Below are positions 47,479 to 58,700 of a stretch of 64,000 bases of DNA, piece by piece (position 1 is the stretch's first letter; every line of letters begins with the position of its first letter). Source of the stretch: Azolla caroliniana (taxonomy: Eukaryota; Polypodiophyta); NCBI GenBank assembly GCA_043228905.1, contig JBHGNT010000020.1, positions 15,252,001 to 15,316,000 of the forward strand, written 5' to 3'. Made by a program: the position numbers and the translations under genes. The notes beneath the pieces were generated by a model that was not told where the DNA came from, ran no database searches, and saw only the letters and a list, made by a program, of their open reading frames with translations.

Positions 47479-47768
47479 TGTCATAACTAGACTCGAACCC
47501 ATAACCTTTTGTTATACGGGTCGAGACTTTACCATTAGGTTATGAATTGTAATTTGAAGGATATTATTTTCATTTAGGTTTTATTGGGAAATTGATGTAT
47601 ATTCCAGATTTCTCTGGAACATTCTAGAAACTTCAGGAGTATTCCTGAAGACACTATAAAAGGAGGCGCAAGGCATTAGTTCGAACCAAATCAGTTCAAC
47701 GCCAGTCTTAAGCCTTCTAACTACTGTTGTATATCTTCCTTCATATAATACATATATCTTTCGCATCA

Positions 47769-47828
<60 letters not shown>

Positions 47829-47961
47829 ACTCATTCCTTCTCTCAAAGTTCGACACCTCTCATAGTACTAATCCTTCTCTGTCTTAGTACTATTCCCCGA
47901 CAATAGTACTAATCCTTCTTTTAGTACTAATTCCTTCTCTGCCTTAATAGAGTTCCTGACA
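47479..47961 (+). repeat. 5' LTR of chromovirus D
   Basis: 483 bp, TGTCATAACT to CCTGACA. TATA box TATAAAAGG begins at 47655. The predicted RNA start region CCAAATCAGTTCAAC is at 47686-47700 (TATA+31). A CT microsatellite lies at about 47771-47823. Confidence 0.95.
47481..47545 (-). other. tRNA-like module, antisense, in U3 of D
   Basis: On the minus strand, TCATAAC and GTTATGA form a 7-bp acceptor-like stem 65 nt apart end to end. Between them are a D-loop-like AATGGTAAAG and a T-loop-like GGGTTCGAGTCT, similar to internal RNA polymerase III A and B boxes. The anticodon arm and T stem are poor, so this is not a working tRNA gene. It is also present in the 3' LTR, with related segments in the C 3' LTR and fragment M. 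Confidence 0.55.
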
Positions 47962-47978
47962 GTTTGAACCGATTTCGG
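47962..47978 (+). other. Putative self-primer binding site of D
   Basis: GTTTGAACCGATTTCGG follows the LTR directly. TTGAACCGATTT (47964-47975) is complementary over 12 nt to AAATCGGTTCAA in the 3' LTR (53017-53028). The 5' LTR copy has one A in place of G. No tRNA match is known to me. Confidence 0.55.
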
Positions 47979-48061
47979 GTGCCTGTCTGGTCTTTTCTCT
48001 CCCTCTTCCTTCTGTCTCCCTCCTTTCCTATTAGTCTCTTATTTCCCTTTTCCTTCATCCC

Positions 48062-49231
48062 ATGGCCACCGTTAGCGCTGAAGAGTATCAATCCGTTTTC
48101 TCGGAATTTCAATGCTTGAAAGAGAAGTTTCATGCTTTGGAACAAGAAAATCAACGCTTGTTGGGGGATCTTCAGCAAATTTCCTTAGAAAAGCAGCAAA
48201 CGCAACAACAGCATGGGGAACTTGCGTTACGCGTGCAACAACTCGAAGCAACCATCGTAGCAATGCAACAACAAGGGCACGGAGCACAAGGGATTCATAA
48301 AGAACCCAAGATTGGCCTTCCCACGAAGTTCGATGGAACGCGATCGCAGTTTAGAGGGTTTCTTAACCAGGTACGGTTAGTTATTCAAATGCATCCGTCC
48401 CGATATCCCACCGATGCATCACGAGTGGGTTTAGTAGGCACGTTGTTAAATGGCTCAGCATTAGCATGGTTCGCTCCGCTACTTGAAAAGGAATCTCCAG
48501 TACTAAATAATTTTGAAGAATTCATAAGTGAGTTTAAAGCATGTTTTGGAGATACTGACAGCATAAGGACTGCAATCAACAAAATCCGGCGATTACGCCA
48601 AGGTGACCGTCCAGCCTCCGCATATGCTGCAGATTTCCGCCTACTCGCCGCCGATATCCCCTGGGATGATCAAGCATTGATGGAGCAGTTCCGCTATGGT
48701 CTACGCAACGATGTCAAGGATTTACTCTTGACTTTCCCTGAAGAGCCAAAATCATTAACAGAAGCAATCAGTCGAGCGGTCAGATGTGACAACCGCCTCT
48801 TCGAGCGACGTTCGGAACGACAATTTCAGATGCCGAGGGCAAGATCCGAGCCTACCTATGCCTCAGTGGTAGCGAAACCTTTTCAAAGGGAGTCACATAA
48901 TGCGCCTCCAGTAAGTACTCCAACTCCAATGGAAATTGACACTACACGTCGTCGTGGGCCGCTATCGGAGGAGGAAAAGCAACGACGCCGAACAAACCGA
49001 TTATGCCTTTATTGCGGTGGACCAGGGCATATCGCGATAAACTGTCCCCATAGACCAAGAAGGCAGGTAAACCAAGTCGTTGTTAGTTCTGACTATACTA
49101 AACCCGAGTCTATTTCAGTAGGAATCTCTGATAGTCCTCATAGTCATAATAGTCCTAATAGTACTAATAGTCCGAATCTCGCAAACAAATTTGATGTCCT
49201 TAGCCAATTAGAAGAAGAGTTAAACGACTAA
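48062..49231 (+). CDS. Gag of chromovirus D
   Basis: 389 aa, intact. A coiled-coil N-terminus (residues ~10-75, FQCLKEKFHALEQENQRLL) is followed by the capsid domain (~85-250, GLPTKFDGTRSQFRGFLNQV, ALAWFAPLLEKES, RLRQGDRPASAYAADFRLLA) and the CCHC knuckle C315-x2-C318-x4-H323-x4-C328. The start is the first ATG, in good context (CCCATGG). It ends LND-TAA, overlapping the pol frame by 28 nt, with GTTAAAC six nt before the stop codon's last bases. It builds the cytoplasmic particle in which element RNA is copied. Confidence 0.95.
   Translation: MATVSAEEYQSVFSEFQCLKEKFHALEQENQRLLGDLQQISLEKQQTQQQHGELALRVQQLEATIVAMQQQGHGAQGIHKEPKIGLPTKFDGTRSQFRGFLNQVRLVIQMHPSRYPTDASRVGLVGTLLNGSALAWFAPLLEKESPVLNNFEEFISEFKACFGDTDSIRTAINKIRRLRQGDRPASAYAADFRLLAADIPWDDQALMEQFRYGLRNDVKDLLLTFPEEPKSLTEAISRAVRCDNRLFERRSERQFQMPRARSEPTYASVVAKPFQRESHNAPPVSTPTPMEIDTTRRRGPLSEEEKQRRRTNRLCLYCGGPGHIAINCPHRPRRQVNQVVVSSDYTKPESISVGISDSPHSHNSPNSTNSPNLANKFDVLSQLEEELND
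49219..49225 (+). other. Putative -1 ribosomal frameshift site
   Basis: GTTAAAC in phase G-TTA-AAC with gag. A -1 slip here gives codons reading VKRLSPAKIG straight into protease. The pol frame is open only from 49204, so the shift must happen within 49204-49231. The same heptamer, phase and following stop are kept in chromovirus C (31205-31211). Confidence 0.6.
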
Positions 49232-52200
49232 GTCCAGCCAAAATAGGAGCCGTTTGGTTGGACAGCCCTAGATCTGTGCAGCCCATTAGTGGTTCCATTC
49301 CCTCTAAGCAAGTTAGTGATGTGTTCGTAGCCCAAGTAGCAGTTAGTACTAAAAGTACCCCTCCAGTACATACCTTAGCCCTTCTAGATTCCGGAGCTAA
49401 TTCTTGCTTCATGGATAGGAATTTTGCCCGAGCTCATCAGATATCTCTCAGAAAGCTCCCATGTCCAGCCTCAGTAGTAGTCATTGATGGTCGTCCCATT
49501 GCTTCTGGTAATATCATAGAAGAGTCGGAACCCGTTAATATTGTCCTAGATAACTTAACATGTGTAGTATCATTTAATATTATTAGTATTCCAGAACATT
49601 CCATAGTTTTAGGATTACCATGGTTCGAGTTACATAACCCAGACATAGATTGGAGGACAAGGGAAATCCGGTTGCGACAAACCCAAGGATCTACCCAGAA
49701 GGTTGCAACCATTTCGCTACGTCAGTTGCGTGAGGAAGGGCGCAAGGAGGAAATGTTTCTCTTCGCAATATCAGTACAACCCTCCAGCACCACCAAAGAG
49801 GAGTCCACCGTTCAACTTCCCGAGAAGTATCGTCAGTATGCTGATGTGTTTGATAAAGTACAAGCCAACACACTTCCTCATCATCGGCCGTACGATTGCG
49901 CCATCGACTTACAACCGGGAAAAGAGCCGCCATGGGGGCCGATCTACAATTTGTCACCAACCGAGCTAGAAGTCCTTCGAGCCTATATAGAGGAGAATTT
50001 GGAGAACGGTTTCATTCGGCATTCGAAATCTCCAGCCGGCGCACCCATTTTCTTCGTCAAGAAAAAAGATGGCTCGCTTCGACTCGTTGTAGATTACCGT
50101 GGCTTGAATAAGGTCACAGTAAGAAATAGGTATGCTCTTCCCCTTATCTCAAGTCTTTTAGAACGGATCAACGGTGCCAGGTTCTTCACGAAGATCGACT
50201 TACGAGGAGCCTATAACCTCGTACGGATCCGACCAGGAGATGAATGGAAGACCGCGTTTCGCACTAGATATGGGCACTTCGAGTATACGGTCATGCCGTT
50301 CGGACTCACTAATGCGCCGGCAGTCTTCCAGCACATGGCGAATGATATATTTCGAGATCTCTTGGATGATTTTTTGATCATCTATTTGGATGATCTACTG
50401 GTTTATTCAAAGACCCAAGAAGAACATGATTCTCATGTACTATTAGTACTAAAACGACTTCGAGAACATGGTCTGTATGCAAAGTTAGAGAAATGTAGTT
50501 TCGGGTGCAACCAAGTGGAGTTTCTCGGCTATGTCATCTCCTCAGAAGGCATATCTATGGACCCAGCCAAGGTCAAAACGGTGATAGAATGGCACACTCC
50601 GCGTTCGGTGCGGGATGTGCAATGCTTCCTAGGCTTTGCAAATTTTTACCGGAAGTTCATACAAAATTACTCAAAAATTGTGCTGCCTCTCACACAGCTC
50701 ACCAGGAAGGGACAATCATTAATTTGGTCTAAAGAGACGGACATGGCTTTCGAGAGTCTTAAGAAGGCGTTTACATCAGCTCCAATTTTAGGTCATGTGG
50801 ATCCGGAAAAACCATTCATTATCGAAGCTGACGCATCGGATTTCGCATTGGGGAGCATTCTGTCACAACAGGGTAACGACGAGAAGCTACATCCTGTGGC
50901 TTTCCACTCCCGTAAGTTTGACGCCGCCGAAATCAACTACGAAATTCATGATAAAGAGCTATTAGCAATAGTTGATTCTTTTATGCAATGGAGGCATTTC
51001 CTGGAGGGATCTCCTCATCAGGTCACTGTATTCAGTGATCACAAGAACCTTGCCTACTTTCAAGATGCTCGTGTACTGAATCGACGTCAAGCTCGGTGGG
51101 CCCACTTCCTCACACGCTTCGACTTCAAAATTACATATCGTCCGGGGAAGCACCAAGGGAAGGCAGATGCATTATCACGGCGTTCGTATCTAACACCACG
51201 GCCCGGTGAGCCAGCTTTCGATAACCAGAAGCAAGTAATCTTGGGTCCAGCACGACTGCAAGCAGCACAGGTCTTTGACATGCCCGTGGATTCCGACATT
51301 ACCAATACTATACGTGAGGACTTGAAGACTGACGCTTTCGCCCAAGCTATACTAGCACAAATTGACCCCTCTCGAGCGTCATGTTCACAATCACAATCAC
51401 CAGGTACGGATTATCGGCAATTCAAATACTGTGATGGATTACTCTTCTTTAAAGAACTTTTGTATGTTCCTAATGGTTCTTGCCGCCTTCGAGTAGTACA
51501 AAACTGCCATGACACATATACAGCAGGACATTTTGGTAGTACTAAAACATTAGATTTAGTACAACGATCCTTCTGGTGGCCCCGTATGCAACAATTTGTC
51601 GAAGATTTTGTTCGGACTTGCGATACATGCTGCAGAGCGAAAATGCCAAGACATCATCCATATGGTTTATTAGAACCATTACCAATTCCAAGCAAGCCAT
51701 GGCAATCCATTGCTCTTGACTTCATTACAGATCTTCCAGTCTCTAAGGGATTCAGTGCGATTCTCACAGTGGTGGATCGATATACGAAGATGGCTCATTT
51801 CTTACCATGTACTAAAGAAATATCTAGTGAAGACACCGCCGAAATTGTCATGCGGGAAGTATGTCGGCATCATGGACTCCCTGATAATATCATCAGCGAT
51901 CGTGGACCCCAGTTTGTGTCAAAATTCTGGAAGCACCTTTTTAAAATGTTGAAGGTCACTTGTAACCTCTCCTCCGGCTACCACCCACAAACCGACGGTC
52001 AAGCCGAACGAACAAATCAAACACTGGAGCAGTATCTGCGGTGCTTTCTCAACTATCATCAGAATGACTGGGCAGATATTCTTCAGTTCGCCGAATTTGC
52101 CTATAATAACACTATCCACGCATCGACTAAAGTCACGCCATTCTACGCTTATACGGGATATCATCCCCGGTGGTGTGTCCTTGAAACCCCAGAAGTGTCC

Positions 52201-52815
52201 ACAAATCCTTGCGCGGAGGATCGTTTGGAGCGGTTACGCAAGATACAAGCGGATTTATCTACTCAACTCCAGCAAGCTCAACAATCACACAAGGACTACG
52301 CAGATCGTCATCGACTTCCATCCAGTTTTAACATTGGAGATCGGGTGTGGCTGCTACGACGACACATCAAGACTACTCGCCCATGTGAGAAGTTGGATTA
52401 TCGGCGATTAGGTCCTTTCCGTATTATCGGGAAGATTAATGATGTCGCTTTTCGTCTCGAGCTACCTCCGCAACTTCGGATACATCCGGTGTTTCATAGT
52501 TCTCTCCTCGAACCCTATCACGAGAGCACTATCCCAGGACGTACTATACAACCACCACCTCCTATCGAGCTCGAAGATGGACCTGAGTATGAGGTCGCTG
52601 CCATCCTCGATTCCAAGATTGTTCGCAACAAGCTCTACTATCTAGTCGATTGGCTAGGATATAGTCCCAGCGAGCGTACTTGGGAACCGATCGAGAATGT
52701 GACCAATGCTCGTGCTCTTCTAGACGACTTCCATCGACGATATCCCGAGAAACCGGGTCCTCAATCCAAAACGACTCGTGGAACTCGTCGTTTTAAAGGG
52801 GGGATAGTGTCATAA
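49226..52815 (+). CDS. Pol of chromovirus D: protease, RT, RNase H, integrase, chromodomain
   Basis: About 1195 aa in the frame -1 to gag, with no start ATG near its beginning, as expected for a frameshift product. Numbering here counts from the TTG codon at 49258. Protease D44-S-G (LLDSGANSCFMD); RT with Y376-L-D-D; RNase H (IIEADASDFALGSILSQ, HDKELLAIVDSF); integrase HHCC (GHFGSTKTLD ... CDTCCRAK) and catalytic D821, D881, E917, with 35 residues between the last two; chromodomain at about residues 1110-1163 (YLVDWLGYSPSERTWEPIENV), which in this group guides integration to marked chromatin. No stop or frameshift is seen. The stop is at 52813-52815, a few bases inside the 3' LTR. Confidence 0.95.
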
Positions 52816-53097
52816 CTAGACTCGAACCCATAACCTTTTGTTATACGGGTCGAGACTTTACCATTAGGTTATGAATTGTAATTTGAAGGATATTATTTTC
52901 ATTTAGGTTTTATTGGGAAATTGATGTATATTCCAGATTTCTCTGGAACATTCTAGAAACTTCAGGAGTATTCCTGAAGACACTATAAAAGGAGGCGCAA
53001 GGCATTAGTTCGAACCAAATCGGTTCAACGCCAGTCTTAAGCCTTCTAACTACTGTTGTATATCTTCCTTCATATAATACATATATCTTTCGCATCA

Positions 53098-53149
<52 letters not shown>

Positions 53150-53282
53150 ACTCATTCCTTCTCTCAAAGTTCGACACCTCTCATAGTACTAATCCTTCTC
53201 TGTCTTAGTACTATTCCCCGACAATAGTACTAATCCTTCTTTTAGTACTAATTCCTTCTCTGCCTTAATAGAGTTCCTGACA
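52808..53282 (+). repeat. 3' LTR of chromovirus D
   Basis: 475 bp. A purine-rich tract (AAAGGGGGGATAG, 52795-52807) precedes it as the polypurine tract. It is identical to the 5' LTR except G at 53022 and a shorter CT repeat (about 53103-53145). Confidence 0.95.
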
Positions 53283-53287
53283 CCCAA

Positions 53288-55106
53288 TAGGATTTCGGCA
53301 GTTTCGCATGAGAGAGCATGCTCCTCACTCTCTCCATGATCGTTCGATTCATCCTCTCTGCAAGTCCGTTCAACTCTGGGGTCTTTGGCACTGTGTATTC
53401 GACCCAAATACCTTGGCACTTGCAATATTCTTCAAACTGCCCTTTGTACTCGCCACCATTGTCGGTTCGGACAACCTTCAGTTTTCAACCCGACTCTCTT
53501 TCAATTCTTGCCTAGAACTCCTTGAAAACCGACAGTACTTGATCCTTCGACTTCAGTACGAAGACCCATGTTTTCCGACAGTAGTCGTCAATAAACGTTA
53601 CAAAGTATTGTCCTCCTCGATGCGATGGAGCATCCACATAGCACACATCCATGTGCACTAGTTCCAATGCAGCTTCTCTTCTCCTCGGTGGTCTCGAGTG
53701 GAATGTTGCCCTGTTTTGCTTTCCGGCTAAGCAGTCGACACACTTGTCCAGGTGCACTCCCTTGACTTCTAGCAGAAGTTTTTGGTCAGCTAACAAGTGC
53801 ATTCCCTTCTCACTCATGTGGCCTAGCCTCTTATGCCATATTTCCCCTGCCGAGTCAGCTGCCACGTTTACTTCCGATTTGCACAGTCGGGCATGCATCA
53901 TGTACAATGTGCCTTCTTTCTGTGCTCGGGTCACTATGAGATTTTCTCGGCAAAACTTCCACTTGCTATTCCGAAAGCCACCACTGTAGCCTTCGTCGTC
54001 AAATTCAATCTGATATCGGGGACATGTCGAACATCCTTCAACGTTAGTCGACACCTTGTCGACATCGTTAAGCACACACTTCCAACTCCAGTTATCTTGC
54101 ACTCTCCATTATCACCCATCTTTACATAGCCATGATCCCCGGCTATGTAAGTCAAGAAATACTCTCTCGACGAAGTAATATGGAAGGATGTGCCGGAATC
54201 AATCACCCAAGTGCACTCTTCGCTTGCAAAATTTGCACTTGCCTGTTCACAGATGAACAAGAGTTCCTCATTGCTCCTAGCAATGGCCAAAGTGTTCTTT
54301 TCATCCGGAATTTTCCGGGGTTCGACATTATTTCCGACACTCTTGTCTTTCTTCATGTGTCGGCAATCCGACTGGAAGTGTCCAGGTTTTCCACAATGAA
54401 AGCACACAGGCCTACCTCTGGACTTCAATCTGGCGTGGGTTTTGTCTGTTCATTGCGGACTTCTTCTTCGTCGGTCTCTTCCTCTGTCCATATGTTGAGT
54501 CAAATTCGACTCCGTTTGGGACAGGACTCCTTTGGCTTTCCTCCTTGCCTCCTCATTTAGGATGCTTGTCTTCACCATCTACAAAGACAAGTTCTCTTCT
54601 TGACAGGAGGTGGCAAGAGTAACCACCACGTTTTCCCAGCTTTCCGGTAGTGTGCACATCAGCAGGATGGCCTGCATTGCGTCATCCAGGGGAAAGTTGG
54701 TCACATCAAGTTGATTTACATACCCCATAAATGTGATGATGTGTTCGACGATGCTCTCACCGTCTTTGTATTTCAGTCGTACGATTTTTCTCATTAGTGA
54801 GGTTCTATTTAGCGCGTTCTTCCTCTCGTACAGACCCGACAGCTTCTGCCATATCTCGTGGGCATTCGTGTCGTTCACCACATGCTGAAGGACACTTATA
54901 TCGACACATTGTCAGATTGTGGCCACCGCCTTCCTATTCCGAAGCTTCCAATCCGACTCCAATACCCCCCTGGGTATTTCTGCTCTGTCGACTAGCTCGT
55001 ACAGGTCTTTGACAATGAGAAGGTCTTCCATCTTTATCTTCCAGTTTGCATAGTTCTGTGAATTCAGAACTATCATACCTGGGAATCCGCTAACACCTCC
55101 TTCCAT
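53288..55106 (-). pseudogene. Copia E gag, protease and integrase N-part
   Basis: Gag begins MEGGVSGFPGM at 55106 (SQNYANWKIKMEDLL). It is broken by TGA near 54912 and TAG near 54579. The zinc knuckle CFHCGKPGHFQSDC is followed by protease WVIDSGTSFHITSSREY. The GAG-pre-integrase (IWHKRLGHMSEKGMHLLADQ, CLAGKQNRATF) and integrase core (MDVCYVDAPSHRGGQYFVTFIDDY, RTDNGGEYKGQF, NGLAERMNRTI) run to the D insertion at KSYW. The two gag stops replace codons that fit R and Q. Confidence 0.85.
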
Positions 55107-55133
55107 GCTTGCACCTCAAGCTCTGATACCAGT

Positions 55134-55698
55134 TGGTAGAGAAATCGTTGCAGAATTAATCACAATAATCAAACGAAGCTGAAATACGAATCACACCAAA
55201 ACAAATGCGAGAAAAAAAAACAAGATAGACGACTATACACAGAGATTTACGTGGAAACCCTAAAACGGGGAAAACCACGGGTGAACAGATTCTTCACTAT
55301 AATATAGTGGATATACAATACAGAGAAGATTACAAACACTATGTCGAGTGTATCATTTGCACAGGGCTCTTCGCGTCTGTTGTTACACACACAGCTATGG
55401 CGCGGTTCTCACTTCTCTCTCTCTTTTCCTACACATTGTTTGTCACTCACACACTCAAATGTTTGCCCTAGTTGCATATATACTTACGCAACTTTTTGGT
55501 TATTTACATACGTGGCCCTCATGGGATGCACACTTAGACTATTTACAAATATAGTCTCCCAAGTTGGTTGTTATACACAATTCCGGTTTTGGCCTCGACC
55601 GAGTTCCTCATCAACTCGGCTCCAGTTTTCCGACTCTTCAACTGTCGGATTTCCGAACAGTCGGGTCATCCTCCCACTGGAGGGACATATTCCCAACA
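55134..55698 (-). repeat. 5' LTR of Copia E
   Basis: 565 bp; TGTTGGGAATATGTCCCTC at 55698 to CTCTACCA at 55134 on the minus strand. Confidence 0.85.
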
Positions 55699-55749
55699 TT
55701 TACATGGTTGACGAACTACCTAAACTAAGTTGAGCTTGATCTCTCAACA

Positions 55750-58700
55750 CGCCCCCTCAAGCTCAAGTATAGGGCATCCAATGTCCGCTTTGGCTTTCGA
55801 CGTTCGGATCTTCGATTCGGTTGATTCGGCTTCGGCTTTGGATGGCCGGTATTGTTTCTTTTAGCATCGACATTTTTGTGGCAATTTCGGTTCCTCCCCC
55901 TCAAGCCAGTGACGAAGGCTTGTAGTGTGTGGGCAAAGGTCGACTACTTCTACCCATCGTGGGTTAGAGCCGCTTTGGTGGAGCTCTTGGGCTCTTCTTC
56001 GGCCACTACCTTCATCGTGAAGGTGTAATGATGGGCCATGTACTCGTTGTAACTGTGCCGAGTGACAGGATTCTTAGCTCTAGATGAGCGTCGAAGTTTT
56101 TCGCTCGCTGATGTGAGCGCCTTCTTTACTCCGGGTGTCCGCATGATGGGTACACCGAACTCACTGTCTAGTGAGGGAGCCGATCCATCCAAATCATTGA
56201 CGTCGGGGTGGTCTACTTCGTATTCAGGAATCTTACCTTTGTCTTTGTCCAAGTGCGTACTTGGTCGTGACGTGCTTGGGTCACGTGGAGGCTCTTGTGG
56301 CCCACTAGACCTAGCCGTAATCGGACTTTCTTCGAACATGTGTTCGAAGCGATCTCCATCTTCTACCTCTTGTTTGGTGTATTCCGGGTCAAGCGGAGTC
56401 GGAATCGAAGTTGTCTTTGGTGCGTACCAGGATGCGGACTCGTCGAATACTACGTCTCAACTTACCCGAACCGCACTTGTATTCCTTCTTCTCGGATGAG
56501 TATCCTATGATGATACATTCCTCCGACTTCGCGTCGGGCATCTATCGTTGTTCGTTCGGGATGCGTACATTCGCAATGCTTCCGAACACCTTGAGGTGTG
56601 ATAGGATCGGCTTCCTTCCGACGAGGAGCTCGTAGGGAGTTAGCTCATGGACTCCATTGGTGGTGCACCGGTTCATGAGATAGACGGTCGTGGATGCCGC
56701 TTCGGCCCAATAGAAGTTCAGCATGTGCTTCTCATGCACCATGGCGTGTGCTACCTCGAGTATTTGCCGATTCTTCCTTTCGGCGACTCTATTTTGTTGG
56801 AGTGTGTGTCGGCATGAGAATTCTCTCCGAATGCCTTCACTTTGGAGGTAGGAGGTGAATTCATCGGAAAAGTACTCCTTGCCTCCATCCAATCGTAGGC
56901 ATCGAATGTGCCAACCGGTTTCTTTCTCAACTTGGCCCTTGAGCTTTTGGAAGTGGGAGAGCACTTCGCTTTTCTTCTTCATCGGGTAGATCCACGCGTA
57001 GCGGGAGTAGTCGTCGATGAAGGTTACATAGTATCGGTATCCGCCGATCGTCGGCGTTTGAGCCGGTCCCCATACATCCGAGTGTACGACGTCGAGGAGG
57101 CCTTTGCTTGCGGAGCTCTCCTTCGGGAATGGGAATCAATGTTGTTTTCCGAGTTGACACGCTTCACATACTCGGTCGACTCATTTCGACTCGAATGTCG
57201 AAAGTCCGACTCCCTTGGTTTGCATCACTCGTAGCCATTGGAGGTTTATGCGGCCGATTCTCTTGTGCCACAACTCGATGCTTGTCTCGATTTTGAGACC
57301 GTTGGCATACATTGCCGATTTCACCTTGTTCGAATCAAGGATGAACATTCGGTTGTCTCTCCGCCCCTTAGCTATGAGTCGGCCATCTTTCTCAATGAAA
57401 CAACCTTCGTTGTTGAAGCGGACTTGCATGCCTTGCTCCACGATTTGGCCGATAGAGACCAAATTCTTCATTATTGTGGGCACGTGCAACACGTGCAAGA
57501 CATTCTTGATGCAAGTTTGCTCGCCTTCTTTCCCGAATGGGACATTGCCGATGTGCCGAATGGGGTGCGTGGTGTCGTCTCCCGTCTCTATGAAGCCGGG
57601 TCGATCCGGCGTTCATAAATCATGAAACCACTCTTCGTGAGATGTCATGTGATGTGAGGCACCGGAGTCGAAGAACCACACATCTTCCGAGTTGGAGGTG
57701 GTTGCGGAGTTGGAGGAAGAGTGCCGAAAGAAGATGCGTGAGTCGGCGTCCACAAGTCGACAACTCACGAATAATCTATCGTAATCGTCGTACTCGAAGT
57801 TGGTGGCGTAATTTGTGAGTTGTCGACTTGTGGACGCCGACTCGCGCATCTTCTTTCGGCACTCTTCTTCGCGGTGGCCGACTTTCCCACAATAATTGCA
57901 AGTTGAGAGCCTCATTTGCCGACCATGTTCGGCGTGGAAGCTCCCCCTTCTTCCGAAGGTTCCTCGATGGCTTCCGTGAAGGTTTGAGTTCCCTTCGTGT
58001 GCTTGGTCGAATTGACCTCTTCTACCGTCGTGACCTCCTCCTCGGCCACCGTCCGAATTCGAGAAGAACATTTGTCCTTCCGATGTCTTGCTTTTGGTTC
58101 GGACGTGGTTCTCTTCGACCAATAGCATTGATTGGAGGTCGAAGAATGAAGGAGGGTTTTCTCTCGCCAAGATTGCCGTCCGTAATGGGTCGAATCGTTG
58201 TGCAAGGCCACCCAAGCATACTTGAACCATCTCGTCTTCATCGACGTTTATTTTGATGGAGCCAAGCGAGTCGCAAATGCTCTTGATCTTGGTGGTGGTC
58301 CAACACGAACATGTCTTTTTTCCGAATTTTGTTCAACTCTTGTCAAAGTTGAAGCTTTCGGGCGGACGTGTTGGCGGCGAACATTTTCTTTAAGTTCACC
58401 CACGCTTCTTTAGGCGTCTTGGCATCTCAATCATGGCTAAGCATGTGGTCGTAGACACATACATGTTGCCAAGCAATACATGACTTGACTAACCGCTTCC
58501 TCCCATGTTGCGTAGTTGGCGTTCTTTGAGTCAGGTCGATTTTCTTGAGCGTCGTTGATGTAGCTCCAATACCCTTGGCCGACGAGGTATTGGGTCATCT
58601 TGTACTCCCAAGATGAATAATTGCTCCGGTCTAGCTTTTCTCTAGGGAGCGAGCTACCCATTTGTGTGTTCATGTTGATTGTAGTGTCTTCTCTTCTTTT

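Larger units (their letters stand above)
47479..53282 (+). mobile_element. Chromovirus D (Ty3/Gypsy), young and open-framed
   Basis: 5804 bp. LTRs 47479-47961 and 52808-53282; perfect target duplication cccaa (47474-47478, 53283-53287) inside the Copia E integrase. Gag and Pol are open along their whole length. The two LTRs differ by a single substitution (A 47693, G 53022) plus CT-repeat length, so insertion is recent and mobility is plausible. Confidence 0.97.
44664..55698 (-). mobile_element. Copia E inside the H 3' LTR, holding D
   Basis: LTRs 44664-45227 and 55134-55698, flanked by gttac and tttac. About 5.2 kb without D. Order on the minus strand: 5' LTR (55134-55698), primer site TGGTATCAGAGC (55120-55131), gag, protease, integrase, RT, RNase H, polypurine tract GAAGTGAAGGGGGAG (45229-45243), 3' LTR. 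By eye the LTRs differ at roughly 30 positions, so E is much older than D. Confidence 0.9.

Noticed and set aside
47481-47545. Genuine tRNA gene
   Set aside because: 65 nt, weak T stem and no convincing anticodon arm; it repeats with the LTR.
48072-48287. Frames antisense to D gag
   Set aside because: Overlap an intact CDS and have no independent support.
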